Origin: Clostridia bacterium | GTDB lineage: Bacteria; Bacillota; Clostridia; Acetivibrionales; DSM-27016 | Direction of reading: 5' to 3' | Length of the DNA stretch: 52,679 nt | Assembly: GCA_026414765.1 (NCBI GenBank) | Contig: JAOAIJ010000013.1 | Location: 1-52,679, forward strand | Shown here: piece by piece, positions 33,588 through 41,320 of the stretch | How positions within the stretch are numbered: the stretch's first letter is position 1 | Layout of the letters: each line of letters opens with the position of its first letter | Notes under the pieces: generated by a model | Databases searched by the model: none | Told to the model about the DNA's origin: nothing | The model's input: only the letters and a program-made list of their open reading frames with translations | Made by a program: the position numbers and the translations under genes

Positions 33588-35399
33588 TTACGACCAGTAG
33601 AACTTATATTCCCCATACTCCTTGTAGTATAAAACTTTAAATCTGTAAATCCTCCATTCACCACGTTCTTGATCGAAAAAGTACTCATATGTTTCAAGAG
33701 CTGTTGGCTGTGCTTTTGAATACTCTACATAGTATAGATATACTTCTACATACTTATCGGGATATTGCTTCTGAATTTCTTCAGTGATAGTCTTTATCCA
33801 ATTTTCCACTTCGTGCTTACTGCCTTTGGCTTCTGCTTCCTTTACTACTTCAAACGATTCCGGCGATTGAATCAGCATCACGTTAAGCTGATTTTTATTT
33901 TCATCATCCTCAAATATGACTACTCCGTTTAAATCTAAATCGTAGTCACCCTGAGTATAATCATAATAATCATAATATACTCTCTTTGCAATGTCATCAT
34001 AGTTCTTTTTGGAATATACTTCGTCAATCACTTCAGACAGTTTTTGCTCATTCATTGATGACAGCATAGGTTTCAAATCAGTAACAGGTATGGTCCTGTT
34101 TAAGCTTTGAGCATTACGCACTGCATCGCTGCCATCTATAACTGCATAATTTATGCCTATAACCTCTCCATACATATTAAGAAGCGGTCCTCCACTGTTA
34201 CCGGAAGAAATAGGCGTTGAAATCTGTATATCTTTATATTTCTTTTCTCTGCTTAACAATCCATCAATACTTAAGCTACCTATATTTCCAAAGGTTACGT
34301 TAACAGGCATCCCCAACGGGTATCCGATTGCAACTACATCCTCGCCATATACCAGACTATCAGAATTACCTAATTCTAAACTAGGCACAGAAACAACATT
34401 TTCCAGTTTAAGAATTGCCAGGTCTTTATCTACGCTATACCCTAAAACACCACTTACATTATATTTCTTCCCATTTACATCCTCAACTTCTATATAAGAA
34501 GCAAGGTCAATCACATGGTAATTAGTGACAACATTTCCATCATCAGATATGTAGAATCCACTTCCTGTACCCAATTCCTTTTTGTTTTTGTTATAAGTCA
34601 TTACTTTAACAACAGATTTTTTCAATTCTGCAACCTGGACTTTAGTCAGCAGTCTGAGCATATTATCAATCTCTATACTTGCAACATCTGAAGCAATACC
34701 TGCTGCATTTGTACCACGCGCATACAGAGTACCGTTTTCTTTCATAACAACAGGAGTCGTATATTTCTGCCATACTCCATTACCTATCTTGTACTCCTTT
34801 ATCTGAGCATTACCCCAATCCATTATTGACACAGTAACATTTCCCTTGGTTTTTTCCAGTGTATCAGGGGCAAATGTAGGAGTAGACGGTTTCTTCTCAT
34901 TTATTGCAAGGAGCTTTTTCTTGGTATCCAGAGAGAAATCTTTATTCAGAAGGACAGCCGCATCTTTTGCCGAAACGAAAACGGCATTTTCATAAATATA
35001 ATTTTCAAGCTTGGCAGCTTTCCCGTCTATCTTGATTACAGCAGGATTGGCTGTTACCTTTAAGGTTTTTGTAGAAGATGTTTTTATCGAAGCGAACTTT
35101 GCTTTTGACAGAGAAACAGCTTTTGCAGGCTTCTTTGAATTAATATTTACGGTTTTTGACTTTAAATCATATGTATACCCTATACCTAACAAACTGCTGA
35201 TATCCTGTGCTTGTAAATATATCTTGCCAGAATAACTGAAGTTGTCAATTTTTGCAGCTTTTCCGTTTATTTTGACACTTACTGAATTAACCGATACGCT
35301 TATCGATTTGTCTGATCCTGCTGCAAATGAACTAAAACCAGATGTCATGATGCTTAATGCAACTAATAATACTACAAATTTTTTTAAAATCTTATGCAT
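33588..35399 (-). CDS. Secreted HtrA-like (S1C) serine protease with copper-amine-oxidase N-terminal domains
   Basis: 603 residues from ATG 35399 (AAGGGGA upstream); the longer frame from 35432 lacks a site. A signal peptide (KKFVVLLVALSIMTSGFSSFAAG) is followed by two copper-amine-oxidase-N-like modules (about 30-170; VSVKINGKAAKIDNFSYSGKIYL). Next is a chymotrypsin-fold protease at about 265-460 with His in NVVTNYHVID, Asp in DKDLAILKL and Ser in SSGNSGGPLLN. The C-terminal region (about 480-603) is Tyr-rich (VYYDYYDYTQGDYDLDLNG) and unassigned. There is no PDZ domain, unlike classic HtrA. Likely acts at or outside the cell surface in protein quality control. Confidence 0.88.
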   Translation of the reverse strand: MHKILKKFVVLLVALSIMTSGFSSFAAGSDKSISVSVNSVSVKINGKAAKIDNFSYSGKIYLQAQDISSLLGIGYTYDLKSKTVNINSKKPAKAVSLSKAKFASIKTSSTKTLKVTANPAVIKIDGKAAKLENYIYENAVFVSAKDAAVLLNKDFSLDTKKKLLAINEKKPSTPTFAPDTLEKTKGNVTVSIMDWGNAQIKEYKIGNGVWQKYTTPVVMKENGTLYARGTNAAGIASDVASIEIDNMLRLLTKVQVAELKKSVVKVMTYNKNKKELGTGSGFYISDDGNVVTNYHVIDLASYIEVEDVNGKKYNVSGVLGYSVDKDLAILKLENVVSVPSLELGNSDSLVYGEDVVAIGYPLGMPVNVTFGNIGSLSIDGLLSREKKYKDIQISTPISSGNSGGPLLNMYGEVIGINYAVIDGSDAVRNAQSLNRTIPVTDLKPMLSSMNEQKLSEVIDEVYSKKNYDDIAKRVYYDYYDYTQGDYDLDLNGVVIFEDDENKNQLNVMLIQSPESFEVVKEAEAKGSKHEVENWIKTITEEIQKQYPDKYVEVYLYYVEYSKAQPTALETYEYFFDQERGEWRIYRFKVLYYKEYGEYKFYWS

Positions 35400-35411
35400 A
35401 ATTTTATCCCC

Positions 35412-35501
35412 TTCGACAAAAATAATAACCATTTGATTATACCGTAGAGGCGTATAGGTTACAAGATACTATTTTTCTGTATTTTACGAGATATTTCGAC
35501 A
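35412..35501 (-). promoter_or_regulatory. Two possible Spo0A boxes upstream of the protease gene
   Basis: Minus-strand TTTTTGTCGAAGG (core 35418-35412) lies just before the ribosome binding site. ATTTTGTCGAAA (core 35501-35495) lies about 100 bases upstream of the start. Both contain the 0A core TGTCGAA with T-rich flanks. Two in one short promoter region is more than expected by chance, but no promoter was identified with confidence. Confidence 0.35.
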
Positions 35502-35598
35502 AAATTCTTCATTTTCCAGCTATAATTTGATAAAATTCTATGACATCCTTTGTTAATTTATCCCAATATATTACAAAAGATCATAATGCATTGAGGAT

Positions 35599-36831
35599 TC
35601 AGAATAGAAATTCCAGCCTCTTCAGTCTGGTTTTCATCTCTTCGATAACAGTTTTTTCTTCATTTTCACTGCTAGCTTCAAATGTAACTGAAAATCTCAG
35701 ATAAGCCCCTGCATCATCCCACGGAACAGTAGAAACTAAAGCCTGGCGTATTAAGTAGTCAGAAACTTCTTCTGCATTGCTAAACACAATTCCTGACTTT
35801 GTTCTTTTAGGGCATGGCACATAACAGTAAAAGCTCCCTTTTGGCTTCACCGCGTCAAACCCGACTTCCTTCAAAGCATCTATCAATAAATCAAACCGTC
35901 TTGAATACCTCCGGCAATTATGTTCAGTTATCTCAGTATGATCAAGAGCGTATATCCCAGCTTTTTGGATAGCTCTAAACTGACCCGAATCAGTATTATT
36001 CTTAACAATACCATAAGCTTCCATAAGTTTAGAATTTCCAACTGCAAATGCAAGCCTCCACCCTGTCATATTAAAAGCTTTCGATAAAGAGTGTATCTCT
36101 AAACCAACCTCCCAAGCTCCATCAACAGAAAGAAAACTGAGAGGCTTGTTATCGCCATACACCAAGGCACCGTAAGCTGCATCAGATATAACTACTATAT
36201 TATTTTTGTATGCAAACTCAACAACCCTCTTATAAAATTCTTCAGTTGCAACTTGTCCGGTTGGGTTATTGGGATAATTGATATAAAGGAGTTTTGCTCT
36301 CTTCAAAATATCATGCGGGATGTCTGAAAATCCGGGATAGAAATCATTTTCCCGATGTAACGGCAGATTATATGCTTCTCCCCCCAGATATTGAGTATAG
36401 GTTGATATTACCGGGTATCCGGGAATAGTAGCAAGAGTAATATCTCCTGGGTTAATGAACATAAGGGGAATCATAGCCAGTATAGGCTTGGAACCTATAC
36501 CGTGAATAATATTTTTATATGGATCTACATTATTAAGCCCATATACTTTCTTGAGATATCTTGCTGCAGCCTCCTGAAATTCGGGTATTCCGTTATCTGA
36601 ATACCATCTGTTTTCAGCTTTCTTTGCTTCCTGCGATAGAATAGCGGCCACCAGCCCGTCTGCAGGAATATCCGGCTCCCCGACTCCCATATCGATCAAG
36701 GCGATACCGGGATTTTTCATCCTGGCCTCTGCCTTTGCAATTTTAATTTTAGCAAATTTATATAGTTTGGTTGAGTTTTCAAAGTCCCTTCCGCCAAGTC
36801 TATCAGCAATTTTGTCGAATATGAAATCCAT
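35599..36831 (-). CDS. dapL: LL-diaminopimelate aminotransferase
   Basis: 410 residues from ATG 36831 (GAGGGTG upstream); the GTG at 36840 is too close to that site. Class I/II PLP fold. Typical DapL blocks are LIDMGVGEPDIPADGLV, ENRWYSDNGIPEFQEAAARYL, YINYPNNPTGQVA, the PLP lysine in HSLSKAFNMTGWRLAFA and a GGSFYC-like KPKGSFYCYVPCP. It makes LL-diaminopimelate directly from tetrahydrodipicolinate, the short lysine route found in many Clostridia. It follows lysA by 17 bases, in one operon with the TrmB-type regulator. Confidence 0.95.
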   Translation of the reverse strand: MDFIFDKIADRLGGRDFENSTKLYKFAKIKIAKAEARMKNPGIALIDMGVGEPDIPADGLVAAILSQEAKKAENRWYSDNGIPEFQEAAARYLKKVYGLNNVDPYKNIIHGIGSKPILAMIPLMFINPGDITLATIPGYPVISTYTQYLGGEAYNLPLHRENDFYPGFSDIPHDILKRAKLLYINYPNNPTGQVATEEFYKRVVEFAYKNNIVVISDAAYGALVYGDNKPLSFLSVDGAWEVGLEIHSLSKAFNMTGWRLAFAVGNSKLMEAYGIVKNNTDSGQFRAIQKAGIYALDHTEITEHNCRRYSRRFDLLIDALKEVGFDAVKPKGSFYCYVPCPKRTKSGIVFSNAEEVSDYLIRQALVSTVPWDDAGAYLRFSVTFEASSENEEKTVIEEMKTRLKRLEFLF

Positions 36832-36848
36832 AGTACACACCCTCTTTT

Positions 36849-38093
36849 TCAGTAATTACTCACTAAATCTTCCAACATATCCCGCCTGCGGATCAATTCA
36901 TGGGTTCCATCCATCCTTATCAGCACCTCTGCCGGTCTTAACCGGTTGTTATAGTTCGAACTCATAGAATAACCATATGCTCCTGCATCCATTATTCCAA
37001 GTATGTCTCCCTCACTGATCAGGGGTAAATCTCTATCCTTGGCTATTATATCCCCGCTTTCACAGATATTGCCAACTACCGTAACAGTTTCCTGTCTATC
37101 CGAAAGAGTTTCTCCGACCTGTTTATAAACCTCTATGTCATGGTGGGAATCATACATAACAGGCCTTGATAATACATTGAACCCCAAGTCAGTCCCGATA
37201 TAAGTCACTCCATAGTTTTTCTTGACTGCATAAACATTTCCCAAAAGTATGCCGCATTCTGCCGATATATAGCGCCCGGGTTCAATCTTAAAAGTCACTC
37301 CCTTGCCATAACTTTTCACCCAATCCTCTAAAATCCTGTTCAAACTGTATCCCAGTCCTTCCAAATCCAGCCTCTCCTGGCCTTCTTGTTTATGATACGG
37401 GATTCCGAAGCCACCACCCATATCAATAAATTCAAGATCATCAAATTCTTTGGCTACATTCAATATCGACCTGACCGCTTCAATATAAGCGTCCCCCTCC
37501 ATAAAAAGCGAACCGATATGCTGGTTTACTCCTATAAGCTTCAAATCATATTCCTTTAATATTTTCTTAACTTCATTTATGTATTCCATGTTTACGCCAA
37601 ACTTAGTTTTATTCCCGGCAGTCGTGACCTTTTCATGGTGCCCTGCTCCGATTCCGGGGTTAAACCTCACAGCAACCTTACCTCCGGGGTTAGTTCTGCC
37701 GTAGAGTTCCAACTGTGAAACAGAGTCTACACTCACAGCAACACCACAATCAACCGCATATTTCATTTCTTCCTGCGACACATTGTTTCCAACGTAAAAA
37801 ATACTGTCGGGCGTAAAACCTGCTTTTAATAGAACATATATTTCTCCCGGAGACATCGCGTCTGCGTTCAGCCCCTCTTCTCTGACGATTTTAAGAAGTT
37901 CGATATTTGAATTGGCCTTTACCGAATAATTTACAGTGAACTTGGGATATGAAACCAAATTTACCATTTCCCTGCATCGTTCTCTAAGAATGGTTTCATT
38001 ATATACGTATAAGGGACTCCCATATCTTTTCACCAGTTCACTTGCATTAGTGCTTCCGAAAAATCCGATCTTTTCTGTATAATACGTATTCAT
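36849..38093 (-). CDS. lysA: Diaminopimelate decarboxylase
   Basis: 414 residues from ATG 38093, eight bases after GGAGG; the reading from 38141 is longer and unsupported. Alanine-racemase-like barrel with the PLP lysine in VNYSVKANSN near residue 50, VRFNPGIGAGHH and NQHIGSLFME, glycine loop FIDMGGGFGIPY, EPGRYIS and the dimer-site VVGNICESGDIIAKDR and DAGAYGYSMSSNYN. It converts meso-DAP to lysine. It is between the TrmB-type gene and dapL, same strand, so it is a lysine-synthesis operon. Confidence 0.96.
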   Translation of the reverse strand: MNTYYTEKIGFFGSTNASELVKRYGSPLYVYNETILRERCREMVNLVSYPKFTVNYSVKANSNIELLKIVREEGLNADAMSPGEIYVLLKAGFTPDSIFYVGNNVSQEEMKYAVDCGVAVSVDSVSQLELYGRTNPGGKVAVRFNPGIGAGHHEKVTTAGNKTKFGVNMEYINEVKKILKEYDLKLIGVNQHIGSLFMEGDAYIEAVRSILNVAKEFDDLEFIDMGGGFGIPYHKQEGQERLDLEGLGYSLNRILEDWVKSYGKGVTFKIEPGRYISAECGILLGNVYAVKKNYGVTYIGTDLGFNVLSRPVMYDSHHDIEVYKQVGETLSDRQETVTVVGNICESGDIIAKDRDLPLISEGDILGIMDAGAYGYSMSSNYNNRLRPAEVLIRMDGTHELIRRRDMLEDLVSNY

Positions 38094-38142
38094 ACCATAG
38101 TCCTCCATGTCAATTAATATTTTTGCAATAAACCTCTGCATC

Positions 38143-38844
38143 TCAACCTTTATCTTTCATATTAAGCTGAATAAGCTTAATTTCATTTGTCAATGAATCT
38201 TTTATCAGCTGTATCAAATTTTTATTTTTTGAATACAGGCATGCCGAGCTATTATCATCTCCGATTTCTCCAGTTATTACATGTGCCGAATCCGCAATCA
38301 GCCTTATTTGGCCAGGCTGCTTCTCGTTACGATATAGAACAACATCGTCCATACTAAAACCACTTGAAGTAATTACTACTATTTTTAGTCCACGCCCGCA
38401 AGCTTCTACGATTTCATCCCTTACACATTCAAGTTCGGTGGGCGACATTGAAAGGTATATTCTCTCAGTAGCTTCCTTAATTACATATCTCATCTTATTT
38501 ATTATATGAGATTTACCTTCAACTGTTATATATGGTTCTTTTGGCAAATCCCTTACGGGAGTATTCCTTTCTATATAGTCAAAAACCTGATTTAACTGTG
38601 CCCTCATGTTAAACACCAATTCTTTTGCAGGTACTGCAATATATTTTACAGATTCACTTTCAATCCTGCAGGCTCCGCCCTTTTCCACCAGTCCAGACAA
38701 CGCAAGATAAGCATTTGATCTTGGGATGCCTGAAATCTTAGCAGCTTCATAACCTGTTAACTCCCCCTCTTTGCATAATGCAAGGTATAAAATAGACTCA
38801 TGCCTGGTAAAGCCTGTTTTTATCAAACATTCTATAATGTCCAT
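38143..38844 (-). CDS. TrmB-family transcriptional regulator of the lysA-dapL operon
   Basis: 233 residues. The N-terminal winged helix-turn-helix (about 1-75) has the TrmB-family pattern GFTRHESILYLALCKEGELTGYEAAKISGIPRSNAYLALSGLVEKG. A C-terminal phospholipase-D-like effector domain follows (ERIYLSMSPTELECVRDEI, GLKIVVITSSGFS), without the catalytic HKD motifs. It is first in the operon and its promoter carries a 7-bp inverted repeat over the -10 and start region, suggesting autorepression. Regulation of lysine genes by lysine or DAP is an inference from context. Confidence 0.88.
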   Translation of the reverse strand: MDIIECLIKTGFTRHESILYLALCKEGELTGYEAAKISGIPRSNAYLALSGLVEKGGACRIESESVKYIAVPAKELVFNMRAQLNQVFDYIERNTPVRDLPKEPYITVEGKSHIINKMRYVIKEATERIYLSMSPTELECVRDEIVEACGRGLKIVVITSSGFSMDDVVLYRNEKQPGQIRLIADSAHVITGEIGDDNSSACLYSKNKNLIQLIKDSLTNEIKLIQLNMKDKG

Positions 38845-38862
38845 ATGTTCCCCCTATAATTG

Positions 38863-38911
38863 TAGTGGTTTTATTTAGTACCACTATATAATATTATTAT
38901 AAATCTGTCAA
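38863..38911 (-). promoter_or_regulatory. Promoter with overlapping operator for the TrmB-lysA-dapL operon
   Basis: Minus strand TTGACA (38911-38906), 17 bp, TATAGT (38888-38883), near consensus. An inverted repeat TAGTGGT ... ACCACTA (38863-38886, 10-base spacer) begins inside the -10 and covers the start point. A repressor there would block RNA polymerase. The obvious candidate is the TrmB-type protein encoded directly downstream. Confidence 0.8.
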
Positions 38912-38924
38912 GAAAAACCAACAC

Positions 38925-38953
38925 AAAAAAGATGCCCATCTTGTGTGGGCACC
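38925..38953 (-). terminator. Terminator after the beta-lactamase-like gene
   Basis: Minus strand GTGCCCA / TGGGCATC hairpin with a CACAAGA loop followed by six T. It lies just past the stop of the serine hydrolase gene. Confidence 0.88.
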
Positions 38954-38990
38954 CTCCAAACCAGCCTTTTTACCGCTAATACATTTATAG

Positions 38991-41060
38991 CTATTTTATT
39001 TTTTTCGCGTTTATAGTCATTCCTGATTGGGAAATAACCAGCCCCGTCACCTCGCCCATGTCATTCTTTTCAAAAGTAATTCTGACATCAACAGCTTTAC
39101 CAAAAAACTTCATTTCCGACTCTGCAAATATCTCCAGTTTACCCTGCCCGGTAACTTGCGCATAATAATGGTCTTCTTCTGCGAATATCCTGACGTTTAT
39201 TCCCGGAGCCAACTCATATTCTCCTGCATATGCTTCAAACACTTTCCGGTCAATGACAGCTTCTTTCTTTATTTCCTTTGCATATACTTTGCTTTTAGCA
39301 TGAATATCCTGTCCGTTTTGATGAAGAACCAGCTCTACGACCTCACCCTTGTCATTTGTAACAAAAGTTATTTCAGCATCTACAATCCTGTAAAAGAATT
39401 GAGTTTCCGATTCGGGAAATATTTCATAACTTCCTTGGCCGGTAATTCCTGCATATAAATGTCCGTCCCTGTTTGTTATCTTAACTGTAATTCCAGGCGA
39501 AATTTCATAATCCCCGGCATATTTTTTATAAATGCTGCTATCTATCTTAATTGTTTTCTTTTCAATAGGCAATTCATACTTGCTTCCTGCCAGGATAGCT
39601 TTTATTCCGGCAAACATTTTACTGGTGTTCATATGGTCTTTGTTTGCAAGAACAATGATTGTAATATCCCTGTCGACATATCTCCTGAAATCTGCTGAAA
39701 AACCCAGTGTAAATCCGCTGTGCATAACCCCTTTCCCCAGTTCGCTTTCAGAAATAACCCAGCCATAGCCGTAATATCCCATACCTTTCGTATCTATATG
39801 TGGAGTAAATATTTTCTCCATTGCAGTTTTTGAAACCAGCTTTTCTGTGTATAAAGCCCTGTCCCATCTGTACAGGTCTTCTACCGTAGAGTAGATATTG
39901 CCTGCGCTGTGCGCTACTTTTGTAGCCATTTCATCATCAACATTATATATATCCAGATATCCTATATGACCTGACACCTGACTTCCTTTTTTACCAGAGT
40001 CATAACAAACACCTGAATCTTTCATTCCCAATGGATCGAAAATATTATTTTTAAGATATTCATCAAAGCTTAACTTGCTTGCACTTTCTATTATACCTCC
40101 CAACAGTAAGTACCCCGAATTACTGTATTTGTATTCCTTTCCCGGATCAAAATCCAAAGGTTTATCTTTCAGAAATGAAATAATATCTTCAGCTTTGTAA
40201 ATTTTAGTGATTTGCCTGATATACTCCGGCATATCCGTATAGTTAGGTATTCCGGAACTATGTGTCAGAAGGTTGTGAATAGTAATTTCATCTCCTCTTT
40301 TAAAGTCAGGATAATATTCGGACAGCTTATCCTCAACACTCAACAACCCTTTTTCCTGCAGTTGCATGATAGCCATGGCAGTAAACTGCTTAGTTACGGA
40401 ACCGATGGCAAATCTAGTTTGACTGGTATTTTTTGTACTTTGAAGGAAATCTGCCGCTCCATATCCTCTGTTTATTAGAATATTACCTTCCTTTGCTATC
40501 AGGACAGACCCCTGAAAGTTTGCAGCCTTCTGATATGCATTCAGATATTGATTGAGATTGGCTGCAATCTTTTTATTTTCATCAGACATCGCTACTTTCT
40601 CAAAGAATTTCTCTTCATTGGTTTTAAGGCTTTCAATACTCAAAACCCCGGTCTTGTAATTCCAGTCGACAATTACATCAAATACTTCACTGAAAAATTG
40701 TAACGGCACATATGTACGTTTGCTTATGATTGCAGTTTTATCACTAAGCTTTAGCTCGTTTCCATTTATTCTGATTATATTGGTTCCAGCTTCAAACTTA
40801 GCTTCCCTGTTACCCTTAACAACTGATACCGTGTGGTTTTTTCCCAGCCACAAAACACTTGCCCCCATAGCTTCAGCAATAAACCTTACCGGGCACAGCA
40901 CTCTCTGATTCTCATTTATCAGTGGTTTTGCATCAGGAAATAAAACTGTTTTTCCATTTATGTTAACAAGTATGTCGTTCGCTTCTGCATGTGTATTCAA
41001 AGAAATACCCCCAAATAATAGGGCTAAAGTCAGTATAACCGCCAAAATTTTTTTAGTCAT
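38991..41060 (-). CDS. Secreted beta-lactamase-like serine hydrolase with copper-amine-oxidase N-terminal domain
   Basis: 689 residues from ATG 41060 (GAGAGGAAAGTGAG upstream). A signal peptide (KKILAVILTLALLFGGISLNTHA) precedes a copper-amine-oxidase-N domain (about 30-145; VLCPVRFIAEAMGASVLW, RTYVPLQFFSEVFDV). The class C beta-lactamase/DD-peptidase fold spans about 170-505 with SxxK in AIGSVTKQFTAM and the YSN-type KYSNSGYLLLGG. Two copies of an 80-residue C-terminal beta domain follow (KKYAGDYEISPGITVKI and EAYAGEYELAPGINVRI). Members include D-aminopeptidases and esterases; drug resistance is not implied. Probably acts in the cell wall. Confidence 0.88.
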   Translation of the reverse strand: MTKKILAVILTLALLFGGISLNTHAEANDILVNINGKTVLFPDAKPLINENQRVLCPVRFIAEAMGASVLWLGKNHTVSVVKGNREAKFEAGTNIIRINGNELKLSDKTAIISKRTYVPLQFFSEVFDVIVDWNYKTGVLSIESLKTNEEKFFEKVAMSDENKKIAANLNQYLNAYQKAANFQGSVLIAKEGNILINRGYGAADFLQSTKNTSQTRFAIGSVTKQFTAMAIMQLQEKGLLSVEDKLSEYYPDFKRGDEITIHNLLTHSSGIPNYTDMPEYIRQITKIYKAEDIISFLKDKPLDFDPGKEYKYSNSGYLLLGGIIESASKLSFDEYLKNNIFDPLGMKDSGVCYDSGKKGSQVSGHIGYLDIYNVDDEMATKVAHSAGNIYSTVEDLYRWDRALYTEKLVSKTAMEKIFTPHIDTKGMGYYGYGWVISESELGKGVMHSGFTLGFSADFRRYVDRDITIIVLANKDHMNTSKMFAGIKAILAGSKYELPIEKKTIKIDSSIYKKYAGDYEISPGITVKITNRDGHLYAGITGQGSYEIFPESETQFFYRIVDAEITFVTNDKGEVVELVLHQNGQDIHAKSKVYAKEIKKEAVIDRKVFEAYAGEYELAPGINVRIFAEEDHYYAQVTGQGKLEIFAESEMKFFGKAVDVRITFEKNDMGEVTGLVISQSGMTINAKKIK

Positions 41061-41320
41061 GCGCTCACTTTCCTCTCTAAACATAATTTTCTAAGGTATA
41101 CGTCAAAAAATATACTTTATAGAATATTTTACAAATATACTCCTGTTAGACTATGCTGTCAATTCAATAAAAAGTGATAAATCTACTTATTTGCCTTACT
41201 TTATGCCTTTGGCTTTAAACCAGCTGTAAATTACACAATAACTATTCATCACACTTCTTTTTTTACCGATATAAAAATTAGATATACTACAATCCCAAAT
41301 AACTGTTATGGAGAATTTTC

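Noticed and set aside
38991-41060. Beta-lactam resistance gene
   Set aside because: The SxxK/YSN fold also covers peptidases and esterases. Its wall-type accessory domains and lack of resistance context argue against a dedicated lactamase.
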